DNA of 64,000 nucleotides, taken from contig NZ_CP059297.1 of NCBI RefSeq assembly GCF_017795885.1, positions 2,361,001-2,425,000 on the forward strand. The letters are read 5' to 3'. Made by a program: the position numbers and the translations under genes. Below, in pieces: positions 1-8,175 of this stretch (position 1 is the first letter of the stretch; every line of letters starts with the position of its first letter). The DNA comes from Brevundimonas sp. AJA228-03 (lineage in GTDB: Bacteria; Pseudomonadota; Alphaproteobacteria; Caulobacterales; Caulobacteraceae). The notes beneath the pieces are model-generated. The model was not told the origin of the DNA. It did not search any database and saw only the letters and a program-made list of their open reading frames with translations.

Positions 1-1
1 G

Positions 2-484
2 CTGGACGAGACGGCGCTGGCCTGGTCCCAGGATCACCTGCGCATTCTGTCGGGGCTCTATGGCCTGCTGCGCCCTCTGGACCGGATCCAGCCCTATCGG
101 CTGGAGATGGGCGTGCGGTTGAAGACGCGTCGCGGGTCCAGCCTGTACGACTTCTGGGGCGACCGGATCTCGAAACAGCTGAACGCCGATGCGGCGGACC
201 AGTCCGACCCCACCCTGGTCAACCTGGCCAGCCAGGAGTATTTCGGCGCGGTCGACGCCCGGGCGCTGAAACTGCCTGTCGTTACCCCCCAGTTCCGTGA
301 GACCAAGGACGGCGAAAGCCGCATCATCTCCTTTTTTGCCAAGAAGGCGCGCGGGTCGATGGCCCGGTTCGCCATCGACGAACGAATCGGGAAGGCTGCG
401 GACCTCAAGGCCTTTGCCCGCGACGGCTACGCCTTCGACAAGGCGGCCTCGACCGACACCGACTGGATATTCACCCGGGCATGA
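2..484 (+). CDS. yaaA: Peroxide stress protein YaaA (UPF0246/DUF328), 3' part only
   Basis: The window opens inside this gene; about 160 codons remain of a family usually near 255 residues, so roughly the N-terminal third is missing. The visible protein has the family-typical stretch ILSGLYGLLRPLD followed by PYRLEMG, then YDFWGD, then NLASQEYF, and ends with a region rich in basic residues and FAIDERIG. YaaA in Escherichia coli lowers intracellular free iron and limits DNA damage under hydrogen peroxide stress; the biochemical activity is DNA binding rather than a known enzymatic reaction. No start can be assigned because it lies upstream of the window. The stop codon TGA is at 482-484, followed by a 110-base spacer with no gene. 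Confidence 0.85.
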   Translation: MDETALAWSQDHLRILSGLYGLLRPLDRIQPYRLEMGVRLKTRRGSSLYDFWGDRISKQLNADAADQSDPTLVNLASQEYFGAVDARALKLPVVTPQFRETKDGESRIISFFAKKARGSMARFAIDERIGKAADLKAFARDGYAFDKAASTDTDWIFTRA

Positions 485-594
485 AATTTGCCCCGGCCTG
501 TCGCCTTCGCAGTCGCGAACAGCTAGGCTGACGGAACCTAGAAACCGTCGCGCCTCTTTGCGCGGCACCAGGAAACCAGAGTGGACGAGACCCC

Positions 595-1443
595 ATGTTC
601 CAGTGGCCCGGCAAGAAGGATGGTGAAGCGACCGAGCGCCCCGTCTATCGCAATCCCGATGACCTGAAGGGTCAGGTCGCGGTCATTTCCGGTTCCACCT
701 CGGGCATCGGCCTGGCGCTGGCCCGGGCGGTCGCATCGCGCGGCGGCGACGTGGTGCTGAACGGTCTGGGCGATCCCTCTGAGATCGAACGCACCCGCGC
801 CGAGCTGGAGGCCAGCTGTGGCGTCCGTGTGCGCTATCACGCCGCCAACATGCTGAAGGGTGACGAGGTGGCCGACATGGTCGCCTTCGGCAAGCACCAG
901 CTGGGTCGCGTCGACATTCTGGTGAACAACGCCGGCATCCAGCATGTCGAGGCGGTCGAGAAATTCCCGTCCGACAAGTGGGAACAGATCATCGCCATCA
1001 ACCTGTCCTCGACCTTCTATGCCACCCGCGCCGCCATCCCGATCATGAAGGCGCAGGGGCGCGGCCGGATCGTCAACATCGCCTCGGCCCACGGTCTGGT
1101 CGCCAGCCCGTTCAAGTCGGCCTATGTCGCCGCCAAGCACGGCGTGGTCGGCTTCACCAAGACGGTCGCTCTGGAAGTCGCGCGCGACAACATCACCTGC
1201 AACGCCATCTGCCCCGGCTATGTCGAGACGCCGCTGGTCCAGTCGCAGATCGCCGATCAGGCCAGGGCGCGCGGCATCTCGAAGGAAAAGGTCATCACCG
1301 ACGTGATCCTGGAGGCGCAACCCACCAAACAGTTCGTCACCACGGAGCAGCTTTCGGGCCTGTTCCTGTATCTGATTTCCGACCTGGGGGCCTCGGCCAA
1401 CGGGGCGTCCTTCTCGATCGACGGCGGCTGGACCGCGCAATAA
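595..1443 (+). CDS. bdhA: 3-hydroxybutyrate dehydrogenase, SDR family
   Basis: A 282-residue classical short-chain dehydrogenase. The NAD-binding glycine motif GSTSGIG lies near residues 33-39, NNAG follows mid-protein, and the catalytic triad is readable as S164, Y177 and K181 (YVAAK). The C-terminal part, NAICPGYVETPLV then QPTKQFVT and ending DGGWTAQ, is characteristic of D-3-hydroxybutyrate dehydrogenases, which interconvert 3-hydroxybutyrate and acetoacetate in poly-hydroxybutyrate or ketone body catabolism. It carries about 20 residues more at the N-terminus than typical members; an internal start cannot be excluded, but the first in-frame ATG with coding-like sequence is used. A patatin-like hydrolase follows 21 bases downstream in the same direction, probably co-transcribed. 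Confidence 0.88.
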   Translation: MFQWPGKKDGEATERPVYRNPDDLKGQVAVISGSTSGIGLALARAVASRGGDVVLNGLGDPSEIERTRAELEASCGVRVRYHAANMLKGDEVADMVAFGKHQLGRVDILVNNAGIQHVEAVEKFPSDKWEQIIAINLSSTFYATRAAIPIMKAQGRGRIVNIASAHGLVASPFKSAYVAAKHGVVGFTKTVALEVARDNITCNAICPGYVETPLVQSQIADQARARGISKEKVITDVILEAQPTKQFVTTEQLSGLFLYLISDLGASANGASFSIDGGWTAQ

Positions 1444-1464
1444 GGCCAGCACAGCCGGGGGCGA

Positions 1465-2544
1465 ATGGCGCTTTTCAGACGCAAGGCCACGCCGGTGCCC
1501 GCCCCCGAGGCGGCCGATCCCGCGTCCCCGCGTCCCATCTGTCTGGCCATGCAGGGCGGCGGGGCGCACGGTGCTTTCCAGTGGGGCGTGCTGGACCGGT
1601 TGCTGGAGGACGGGCGGCTGGACATCCGGGCGGTGACCGCCGCCTCGGCCGGGGCCATGAACGGCGCGGCCCTGGTGTCGGGCCTGGCGACCGGCGGGGC
1701 GGTCGGAGCCCGCAAGGCGCTGGACAAGCTGTGGCGCGAGACCAACCAGTCGGGCGGCAAGAACGTCTTCGGCGACACCTCGATCTGGTCCAATGCCCTG
1801 ACCCCGGCCTGGCTGAAGGACACCACCCTGTGGCGGGCGTCGGAGACGCTGGCGATGTCGATGTCGCCCTATGAGTTCAACCCGCTGAACCTGAACCCAC
1901 TGAACCGTGTCTTGAATGCCTCGATCGATTTCGAGGCGATCCGGGGCTCGGATATCAAGCTGCACGTCGCCGCCACCGCCGTGCGCCATGCCCGGTCGCG
2001 GGTGTTCGCCAATGCGGAGATCACCGATCAGGTGCTGCTGGCCTCCGCCTGCCTGCCCCAGCTGTTCCAGGCGGTCGAGATCGACGGAGAGCCCTATTGG
2101 GACGGCGGCTATCTGGCCAATCCGCCGCTCTGGCCCCTGTTCTACGAGGACACGCCGAATGACGTCCTGCTGATCACCCTCAACGCCTTCGAGCGGGCCG
2201 ATACGCCCAAGGCCCCCGGCGACATCATGGACCGGTTGAACGAGGTCGTCTTCAACGCGCCGCTGGTCGCCGAACTGCGCGCCGTCGCCTTCGTCCAGGA
2301 CCTGATCGAACAGGGCCGGCTGACGCCCTCGGCCCAGGACCGCTACCGCAACATCCTGATGCACGCCATCGAGGCGGACCACTGGCTGGGCGACCTGTCT
2401 CTGGGCTCCAAATTCAACACCGAATGGACCTTCCTCAACGACCTGAAGACCCGCGGCCGGGCGGCGGCGGAGGAATGGCTGGAGAGCTGTTTCGGGGACG
2501 TGGGCGTGCGGTCCAGCGTCGATCTGCAGGCGCGGTTCGGGTAG
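1465..2544 (+). CDS. Patatin-like phospholipase family protein
   Basis: A 359-residue alpha/beta hydrolase of the patatin type. The oxyanion-hole motif GGGAHGAF is at residues 31-38. The nucleophile elbow reads A-A-S-A-G with S61, so the first glycine of the usual GxSxG is alanine. The dyad aspartate is in DGGYLANPP (D213). There is no signal peptide; the first 25 residues are basic and proline/alanine rich. It starts 21 bases after the 3-hydroxybutyrate dehydrogenase, and this pairing suggests a role in lipid or polyhydroxyalkanoate turnover, which is inference. The substrate cannot be told from sequence. Confidence 0.85.
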   Translation: MALFRRKATPVPAPEAADPASPRPICLAMQGGGAHGAFQWGVLDRLLEDGRLDIRAVTAASAGAMNGAALVSGLATGGAVGARKALDKLWRETNQSGGKNVFGDTSIWSNALTPAWLKDTTLWRASETLAMSMSPYEFNPLNLNPLNRVLNASIDFEAIRGSDIKLHVAATAVRHARSRVFANAEITDQVLLASACLPQLFQAVEIDGEPYWDGGYLANPPLWPLFYEDTPNDVLLITLNAFERADTPKAPGDIMDRLNEVVFNAPLVAELRAVAFVQDLIEQGRLTPSAQDRYRNILMHAIEADHWLGDLSLGSKFNTEWTFLNDLKTRGRAAAEEWLESCFGDVGVRSSVDLQARFG

Positions 2545-2604
2545 GCGGACCTTCGGGTCGAAATGTCCATCGCCGATATATTGCAAGCCGGAGATCGTCC
2601 GCGC

Positions 2605-2642
2605 AGGCTGGATAGGGACCCAGCCTCGTCGTCCATCCAGCC
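2605..2642 (+). promoter_or_regulatory. Mutually exclusive hairpins before the VOC gene
   Basis: AGGCTGG at 2605-2611 can pair with CCAGCCT at 2620-2626. The overlapping GGCTGGAT at 2606-2613 can instead pair with ATCCAGCC at 2635-2642. The two stems exclude each other, and the second ends 11 bases before the VOC start codon. It could act as a terminator for the upstream pair or as a translational switch; no T-run follows, so the role is open. Confidence 0.3.
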
Positions 2643-2653
2643 AGAGAGTATCC

Positions 2654-3040
2654 ATGCCCATCCCCGAGACCGTGGGCGCCTTCGCCATCGTTCCGAGCAA
2701 CGATCTGGCGGCGGCGATACCATTCTGGGAGCGTCTTGGCTTCGCCCGGACCGGTGGCGATAAGACCTATTGCATCATGACGGGCTGGGGATGTGAGGTC
2801 CATTTGACCCAGGCCGGAGCTGGTCCCTGGGCAGTCCCGGAATCGCATAATCCTTTCGGCGTCTTCATCCGGACGCCGGATGTGGAGGCCATCGCGGCAC
2901 GTGTGGACGACCTGATCATTCGCCCGGGCGGCATTCTGCGACACCGCGAATGGGGGCTTTATGAAGTCGGCGTGTGCGGTCCGGACGGGCTTCTGGTCCG
3001 CATCGGATGGCCCTCTCACCTCATGCCGGGCTTCGGATGA
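2654..3040 (+). CDS. VOC superfamily (glyoxalase/bleomycin resistance-like) protein
   Basis: A 128-residue cytosolic protein with the vicinal-oxygen-chelate pattern: an N-terminal strand IVPSNDLAAAIPFWERLGF, a middle strand with HLTQ, and a C-terminal VCGPDGLLVRIGWP. A single beta-alpha-beta-beta-beta pair would dimerise to form a metal or ligand pocket. Members range from glyoxalases to antibiotic-binding proteins such as the bleomycin resistance protein, and the sequence does not distinguish these. It follows the patatin-like gene by 109 bases and is convergent with the SGNH hydrolase gene. Confidence 0.75.
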   Translation: MPIPETVGAFAIVPSNDLAAAIPFWERLGFARTGGDKTYCIMTGWGCEVHLTQAGAGPWAVPESHNPFGVFIRTPDVEAIAARVDDLIIRPGGILRHREWGLYEVGVCGPDGLLVRIGWPSHLMPGFG

Positions 3041-3085
3041 AACCAGCAAGATGACGGGGTCGGGCCGGGAACAGCGGGAGCGCTG

Positions 3086-3919
3086 TTATTGCCGCAAGTC
3101 GTCCAGAAACGGCACCAGACGGTCCCGCCAGGCGCGATAGCCATCCTCGTCCGGATGCACCGCGTCCATGAAGAAGGCCCGGTTCTGCTGACCGTCCGGG
3201 GTCAGAAAGGTCGGATACAGGTCGAGATAGCGGACGTAGGCGGTCTGTGGGCTTTCGGAGGCGAAGGCGGCGAGCGCCGCATTGACCGGCTTCACGACGT
3301 TTTCGTTCCGATCGGTCTCGTTGGTCGGCAGCAGCGACTGGAGAACGATCACCGCACGCGGTTTGCGGGCATGCACGGCCTCCACGACGGCGCGGACGCC
3401 TTCGAAGATGCTGGAGACGGCGGGATCCTCGGCGGCCCAGCTGTTGTTGATGCCGATGAGCAGTACGATGACCTCGGGATCGAGGTCCGGTCGATCCAGT
3501 TCCCCCAGACCGCCCTCGCCTTTCGGCAGAATGCGCTGGAGCACGTGCTCGGTCCGGTCGCCGGAGATGCCCATGTTGAGGGCGAGGTATGCGCTGTCCG
3601 CGCCGCCGAACGTCCCGGTCCAGACCGCCCGTCCTCCCGTGGTGCCCGGGAACCAGGGGTTCTCGGCCATGGTCCAGAAATCGGTGATCGAGTCGCCGAG
3701 GAAGACCAGCCGGATCGGCGCGAGACTGGCCGGATCCGACAGCCGGGCCTCGATCTCGTTGAGCCGCTGCTGCCAGTATTCGATCCGGGCCGTCGGCCGG
3801 GTCGAGGCAAACGGCTCGGGCGTCTGGGCCATCGCGGCGCTGCCGATGGAGGCTGCCAGAAGCGACAGAACCAGGGTCCAGACGCGTTGGGGGTGGCGTG
3901 CCCCGATGATGCTCGACAT
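3086..3919 (-). CDS. Secreted SGNH/GDSL hydrolase
   Basis: A 277-residue exported hydrolase. The chosen ATG at 3919 gives a signal peptide with a hydrophobic core and an AMAQ cleavage region near residue 31; a longer reading frame upstream adds only non-homologous sequence. Block I is VFLGDSITDFW with nucleophile S77, block II is NMGISGDRT, block III contains LLIGINNSW, and block V is DAVH (D252, H255), so the catalytic serine, glycine, asparagine and histidine are all present. Related periplasmic enzymes act as acetyl-hydrolases or esterases on carbohydrates or lipids. The substrate is unknown. It is convergent with the VOC gene. Confidence 0.85.
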   Translation of the reverse strand: MSSIIGARHPQRVWTLVLSLLAASIGSAAMAQTPEPFASTRPTARIEYWQQRLNEIEARLSDPASLAPIRLVFLGDSITDFWTMAENPWFPGTTGGRAVWTGTFGGADSAYLALNMGISGDRTEHVLQRILPKGEGGLGELDRPDLDPEVIVLLIGINNSWAAEDPAVSSIFEGVRAVVEAVHARKPRAVIVLQSLLPTNETDRNENVVKPVNAALAAFASESPQTAYVRYLDLYPTFLTPDGQQNRAFFMDAVHPDEDGYRAWRDRLVPFLDDLRQ

Positions 3920-4010
3920 GTCCGACGTTCCCCTTGTTGCACGGAGGACTGTCACGAGACCTTCAGACACGCAACATGACTTGCAAATCGGAGTTCGATC
4001 CCGGTCGAGC

Positions 4011-4991
4011 CTACCCCACAAACCCCGCCGCCCGCCGCAGTCGGTCGTTGATCGCCTCACCCAGCCCCGCCATCGGCACGGAGGCGACGGCGATGCCCGC
4101 AGGGTGCTCGCGGTCCGCCTCGCGCAGCAGGCGGAACAGGTTGGCGGCGGCCTCGCGCGGGTCGCCCGATACGCTCAGGCTCCAGCGGGCCTCCCCTACA
4201 CCCGGGCCGAAGCCCAGCAGTATCTCGCCGGGGCGGGGGCCATCCAATGCGTCTATCCGGACGGGGGCGTCGGGGGCGTAGTGGGTGGTCAGGCGCCCGG
4301 GGGAGCGGTGGCCGTGGTCGCTGGTCTCCAGCGGCCCGACCAGGGCCTCGATCTGATCGCGGGTCACGGCCCCGGGGCGCAGCAGGGCGACGCGGCCGCC
4401 CAGCACCGAGACCACCGTGCTCTCGACCCCTACGGAGCAGGGGCCTCCGTCGAGAGCAGCGGCGGCGGACGCTCCCGTCTCCTCCACCGCATCGGCGAAG
4501 GTGGTCGGGCTGGGGCGGCCGGAGCGGTTGGCCGAGGGCGCGACGACGGGGCCACCGAAGGCCCGCAGCAGCGCCCGGGCGAGCGGATGGCCCGGCACCC
4601 GCACCGCGACGCTGTCCAGCCCGGCCCTGGCAAGGTCGCAGACCCGGTCGCCTGGCCGAACCGGAGCCACGATCGTCAGGGGGCCCGGCCAGAAGGCGGT
4701 GGCCAGCTTCCGCGCCGCATCGTCGAACACGGCGATGGCCCCGGCCGCCCCGACATCCGCGATATGGGCGATCAGGGGGTTGAACCGGGGTCGGCCCTTG
4801 GCCTCGAAGATCCGGGCGACGGCGTCGGCGTTGCCGGCATCGGCCGCCAGCCCATAGACGGTCTCGGTCGGCAGGATCACGAGCTGCCCGGCCCGTAGCG
4901 CCGCGACGGCCGCGTCCGGACCTTCGGTCAGGCGGACCGTGTCGCCAGCGAGACGTCCACCCGCACCTGTCGGCCGATCAGCCTGTTCCAC
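4011..4991 (-). CDS. tsaC: L-threonylcarbamoyladenylate synthase (Sua5 type)
   Basis: Makes threonylcarbamoyl-AMP from threonine, bicarbonate and ATP, the first step of t6A37 tRNA modification. The YrdC/Sua5 core is clear: ILPTETVYGLAADA, then KGRPRFNPLIAHI, then FWPGPLTIV, SVAVRVPGHPLA and APSANRSGRPSPT. After GVESTVV and LLRPGAV a linker leads to the C-terminal Sua5 domain, which makes it the long form. The start is uncertain: there is no in-frame ATG near the core. A GTG at 4991 preceded by AGGGA gives 326 residues and overlaps the end of the yceI gene; a CTG overlapping the yceI stop is the alternative. Confidence 0.88.
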   Translation of the reverse strand: MEQADRPTGAGGRLAGDTVRLTEGPDAAVAALRAGQLVILPTETVYGLAADAGNADAVARIFEAKGRPRFNPLIAHIADVGAAGAIAVFDDAARKLATAFWPGPLTIVAPVRPGDRVCDLARAGLDSVAVRVPGHPLARALLRAFGGPVVAPSANRSGRPSPTTFADAVEETGASAAAALDGGPCSVGVESTVVSVLGGRVALLRPGAVTRDQIEALVGPLETSDHGHRSPGRLTTHYAPDAPVRIDALDGPRPGEILLGFGPGVGEARWSLSVSGDPREAAANLFRLLREADREHPAGIAVASVPMAGLGEAINDRLRRAAGFVG

Positions 4992-5506
4992 GTTCCCTGC
5001 GTTCCAATTCCGTAGGCGGCCCGGTCCAGCGAGAAGCCGCCGGTCATCTGCGCCGTCCGGCCATCGCTGCGCAAGGTCACCGGGAAGCTGACCGGACGGG
5101 TCACACCCTTCATGGTCACATCCGCCTCGGCCGTGAACCGCTCGCCGTCCAGACGCCGCAGCGACGTCAGTTGAAAGCGGATGTCGGGAAAGCGTTCGGT
5201 GTCGAGCAGGCCGGGACCGATGGCCGGGCGGGTCAGGGCGGCATTGTCCATGCGCAGGGACGCGGCTTCGACCGTGACGGCGACGCGCGCCGTCTCCGGC
5301 GCTTCGGGGTCGAAGCGCACGTCGGCATTCCAGCGCTCGAATCGGCCGCGACGCAGGCCCAGCGGACTGGCGACCCGCATCGTGATGCTGGACTGCGCGG
5401 GCACGGCGACCCACCGGCTGACCTGGGCCAGGACCGGCGGACCGTCGAGGGCGGCGACCGCTGCTGCGAGCAGGACCAGAGCCGACAGGGACCGACGGCG
5501 GATCAT
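4928..5506 (-). CDS. YceI family periplasmic lipid-binding protein
   Basis: A 192-residue protein with a signal peptide (basic MIRRRSLS, hydrophobic core, likely cleavage after VLA near residue 27). The mature part follows the YceI lipocalin-like pattern: SSITMRVASPLGLRRGRF, then VEAASLRMDN, RFPDIRFQLTS, ADVTMKGVTRPVSFPV and RAAYGIG. YceI proteins bind isoprenoid-like lipids in the periplasm. It lies 6 bases downstream of the cytochrome b561 gene, a very common pairing; co-expression in membrane redox or quinone handling is inferred. Its 3' end overlaps the 5' end of the Sua5 gene. Confidence 0.88.
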   Translation of the reverse strand: MIRRRSLSALVLLAAAVAALDGPPVLAQVSRWVAVPAQSSITMRVASPLGLRRGRFERWNADVRFDPEAPETARVAVTVEAASLRMDNAALTRPAIGPGLLDTERFPDIRFQLTSLRRLDGERFTAEADVTMKGVTRPVSFPVTLRSDGRTAQMTGGFSLDRAAYGIGTQGTWNRLIGRQVRVDVSLATRSA

Positions 5507-5512
5507 CGGTGC

Positions 5513-6064
5513 CTAGGGACGGCGCGGAATGAACGGCACCATGCGGTGCAGCACATTGTCGCGATCGATGAACTGGTGCTTCAGCGCCGCCAGCACGTGC
5601 AGAGCCAGCAGGACGTACAGGAACTTCACCCCAAGCTCGTGCATGTCCATGAAGGTGCCCGCCAGATCACGGCTCTGCGGCAGCGGCAGCAGGGGCCAGT
5701 TGAACAGGCCGAAATAGCTGATATCTCGCCCGGCCGCGCTGGACGCCGCCCAGCCGCCCAGCGGCAGGCCGATCAGCAGGACGTAGAACAGCACATGCGT
5801 GCCCCGCGCCGCGATCTTCTGCCACTGAGGCGTTCCGGGCGGCATGGGCAGGGCGGGATTGGCGATCCGCCAGCCGATTCGGGCCAGGGTCAGCAGCAGG
5901 ATGGTCAGGCCGATCTCCTTGTGCAGGACCACGAACTGGCGCGATTGCGGACCCTCTGTGGCCTCGTGCGCGGCGATCAGCAGGACCTGCGTGAGCACCA
6001 GCAGGGCCAGGCCCCAGTGGAAGATCAGCGATACGATCGAATAGCGATTGCGTGGCTCGGCCAT
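5513..6064 (-). CDS. Cytochrome b561 family membrane protein
   Basis: A 183-residue, four-helix di-haem cytochrome b. Candidate haem-ligand histidines are visible in IFHWGLAL, in LIAAHEAT or LHKEIGL, and in LALHVLAALKHQF near the C-terminus, and the ending DNVLHRMVPF is family typical. It passes electrons from the quinone pool in the inner membrane. The ATG at 6064 begins MAEPRNRYS directly before helix 1; the upstream in-frame residues are basic and not family-like. It is the first gene of a run with yceI and sua5. Confidence 0.88.
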   Translation of the reverse strand: MAEPRNRYSIVSLIFHWGLALLVLTQVLLIAAHEATEGPQSRQFVVLHKEIGLTILLLTLARIGWRIANPALPMPPGTPQWQKIAARGTHVLFYVLLIGLPLGGWAASSAAGRDISYFGLFNWPLLPLPQSRDLAGTFMDMHELGVKFLYVLLALHVLAALKHQFIDRDNVLHRMVPFIPRRP

Positions 6065-6202
6065 GCGGTGTCCCCGTTGAAGTCGTAGGCGCAACTTGGC
6101 GCACCTGAGGCCAGACGCCAAGCCATCCCTTGCCTGACGCTACGGCATCATCGCATGAAGACGCAGAACGGAGCGGTGCATGGCTCCGAAAAGGATCTGC
6201 CC

Positions 6203-7987
6203 ATGACCTATCGTGCCCCCGTCCGCGACCTGGCCTTCAGCCTGACCGCCGTCGCCGGCATCGACGACCTGGCCGCCACCGGGGCCTTTCCCGACTATGA
6301 CGGCGATGTGCTGACCGCCGTGCTGGAAGCGGCCGGCCAGTTCTCCGAGGAAGTCCTGGCTCCGCTGAACCGGCCCGGCGATCTGGCCGGGGCGAAATAT
6401 GCGAACGGGGCGGTCACGGCCGCGCCGGGATTCGCCGACGCCTATCGCCAGTTCGCGGCGGGCGGCTGGACCGGTCTGGCGGCGCCCGCCTCGGCCGGGG
6501 GGCAGGCCCTGCCCAAGGCGCTGGAGCTGGCGGCCTATGAGACCGTGCACGCCGCCAATATGGCGTTCGGCCTGTGCCCCATGCTGTCGCTGGCGGCCAT
6601 CGAGGCCATCGAGGCGCACGGCACCGAGCATCAGAAGACCGCCTATCTGCCGCGCATGGTCAGTGGCGAATGGACCGGGGCCATGTGCCTGACCGAGCCC
6701 CAGGCCGGGTCGGACCTGGGGGCGCTGACGTCCACCGCCACGCCGAACGGCGACGGGACGTACAGCCTGACCGGCCAGAAGATCTACATCACCTGGGGCG
6801 ACCACGACGCGACGGACAACATCGTCCACCTGGTCCTGGCCCGGCTGCCCGATGCGCCCGCCGGACCCAAGGGCATCAGCCTGTTCCTGGCCAACAAGTA
6901 TCTGGTCAAGGACGACGGCACCCTGGGCGACCGTAATGCCTTCCGGCCCGTCGGCATCGAGCACAAGCTGGGCATCCACGCCTCGCCCACCTGCGTGATG
7001 CAGTACGAGGGGGCGACGGGCGAACTGGTCGGGCGACCGAACGAGGGCCTGGCCCATATGTTCACCATGATGAATGCGGCGCGGGTGGGAGTTGGCATGG
7101 AGGGGGTCGGCATCGCCGATCGGGCCTACCAGCACGCCCTGGCCTATGCCCTGGACCGGCGTCAGGGACGATCGGTCTGGTCCGGCGAGGCCGGAGCCCC
7201 GATCTTCGATCATCCGGACGTGCGCCGCACCCTGTCGGTCATGAAGGCCCGGATCGAGGCAGCGCGGGCCATCTGCCTGTCCACCGGCGTGGCCGCCGAC
7301 ATGGCCCGCCATGCCGCGACGCCCGAACTGCGCGCCCACTGGAAGGGCCGCGAGGACCTGCTGACCCCCATCGCCAAGGCCTGGTCGACGGACGCCGGGG
7401 TCGAGATCGCCTCGCAGGGGGTGCAGATCCATGGCGGCATGGGCTTCGTCGAGGAAACCGGCGCGGCCCAGTTCTATCGCGATGCCCGGATCGCCCCGAT
7501 CTATGAGGGCACCAACGGCATCCAGGCCATGGACCTGGTCGGTCGCAAGCTGTCGCAGGACGGCGGGGCCTCGGCCAAGGCCGTGATCGCCGAGATGAAG
7601 GCCACGCTGAGGGCGCTCGGCGGCCTCTATTCCGGCAAGCCGGTCGAGCGGTTCAGGACGGCGATCGAAGCGGTCGAGGACGCCACCCTGTGGATTCTGG
7701 ACCGCAAGGCCGATCCGGCCGGGGCCGCCGACGTGCTGGCCGCAGCCGACGCCTATCTGAAGCTGATGGGCGACGTCATCGGCGGCTGGATGCTGGCGAG
7801 AGGTGCCCTGGCTGCCAGGTCCAAGCTGAACGCCGGCGACGGCGATCCGGCCTGGCTGGAGGGCAAGATCGCCCTGTACGAAGTTTACGCAGCCAACATC
7901 CTGGGTCACGCGTCCAGCCGACTGGCGGCCGTGGGCCAGGGCGGCGACCTGCTGCAGCGCCTGGACCGCGGGGCGCTGGGGGTCTGA
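6203..7987 (+). CDS. Acyl-CoA dehydrogenase with C-terminal extension domain
   Basis: A 594-residue FAD-dependent acyl-CoA dehydrogenase catalysing the first oxidation of fatty acid beta-oxidation. After an N-terminal helical region come MCLTEPQAGSDLGAL and YITWGDHD of the middle domain, GVGMEGVGIADRAYQHA, then IHGGMGFVEETGAAQFYRDARI. The catalytic base is E435 in IYEGTNGIQAMDL. About 130 further residues after the core mark the longer class with the acyl-CoA dehydrogenase C-terminal domain. The ATG at 6203 is chosen because AAGGAT lies just upstream; an ATG 48 bases earlier is possible. Confidence 0.9.
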   Translation: MTYRAPVRDLAFSLTAVAGIDDLAATGAFPDYDGDVLTAVLEAAGQFSEEVLAPLNRPGDLAGAKYANGAVTAAPGFADAYRQFAAGGWTGLAAPASAGGQALPKALELAAYETVHAANMAFGLCPMLSLAAIEAIEAHGTEHQKTAYLPRMVSGEWTGAMCLTEPQAGSDLGALTSTATPNGDGTYSLTGQKIYITWGDHDATDNIVHLVLARLPDAPAGPKGISLFLANKYLVKDDGTLGDRNAFRPVGIEHKLGIHASPTCVMQYEGATGELVGRPNEGLAHMFTMMNAARVGVGMEGVGIADRAYQHALAYALDRRQGRSVWSGEAGAPIFDHPDVRRTLSVMKARIEAARAICLSTGVAADMARHAATPELRAHWKGREDLLTPIAKAWSTDAGVEIASQGVQIHGGMGFVEETGAAQFYRDARIAPIYEGTNGIQAMDLVGRKLSQDGGASAKAVIAEMKATLRALGGLYSGKPVERFRTAIEAVEDATLWILDRKADPAGAADVLAAADAYLKLMGDVIGGWMLARGALAARSKLNAGDGDPAWLEGKIALYEVYAANILGHASSRLAAVGQGGDLLQRLDRGALGV

Positions 7988-8013
7988 AGCCCCGAATTGC
8001 ACTCGAAAAAAAC

Positions 8014-8080
8014 GGGTGCAAAAGGTGCAATCGACGCTGAAACCCAGTGGTGGCCTGACGGAGCCGATTGCACCTGTGCA
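8014..8080. repeat. Interrupted inverted repeat between convergent genes
   Basis: GGTGCAATCG at 8024-8033 is exactly inverted as CGATTGCACC at 8065-8074, and each arm is flanked by an extra TGCA (8017-8020 and 8077-8080). The 31-base centre can form an RNA hairpin. It lies in the 188-base spacer between the converging acyl-CoA dehydrogenase and HfsB-like genes, so a bidirectional terminator is the simplest role, though no T-run is present. Confidence 0.4.
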
Positions 8081-8175
8081 ACCTGCGTGTACGCCGCGCA
8101 TCCCGGCGAAATCCCCCATGAGCCGTGTCGCAACCGATAGCACAGGCCTGCGTCAGTTTCGGACGTAGCGTGCCC

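Noticed and set aside
538..2700. A 720-codon open frame on the minus strand opposite the dehydrogenase and patatin genes
   Set aside because: It is a shadow caused by high-GC third positions; it has no domain, is rich in R, G, Q and P, and conflicts with two well-supported genes.
6140..8143. A 667-codon minus-strand frame opposite the acyl-CoA dehydrogenase
   Set aside because: Same antisense artefact; the plus-strand gene has full motifs.
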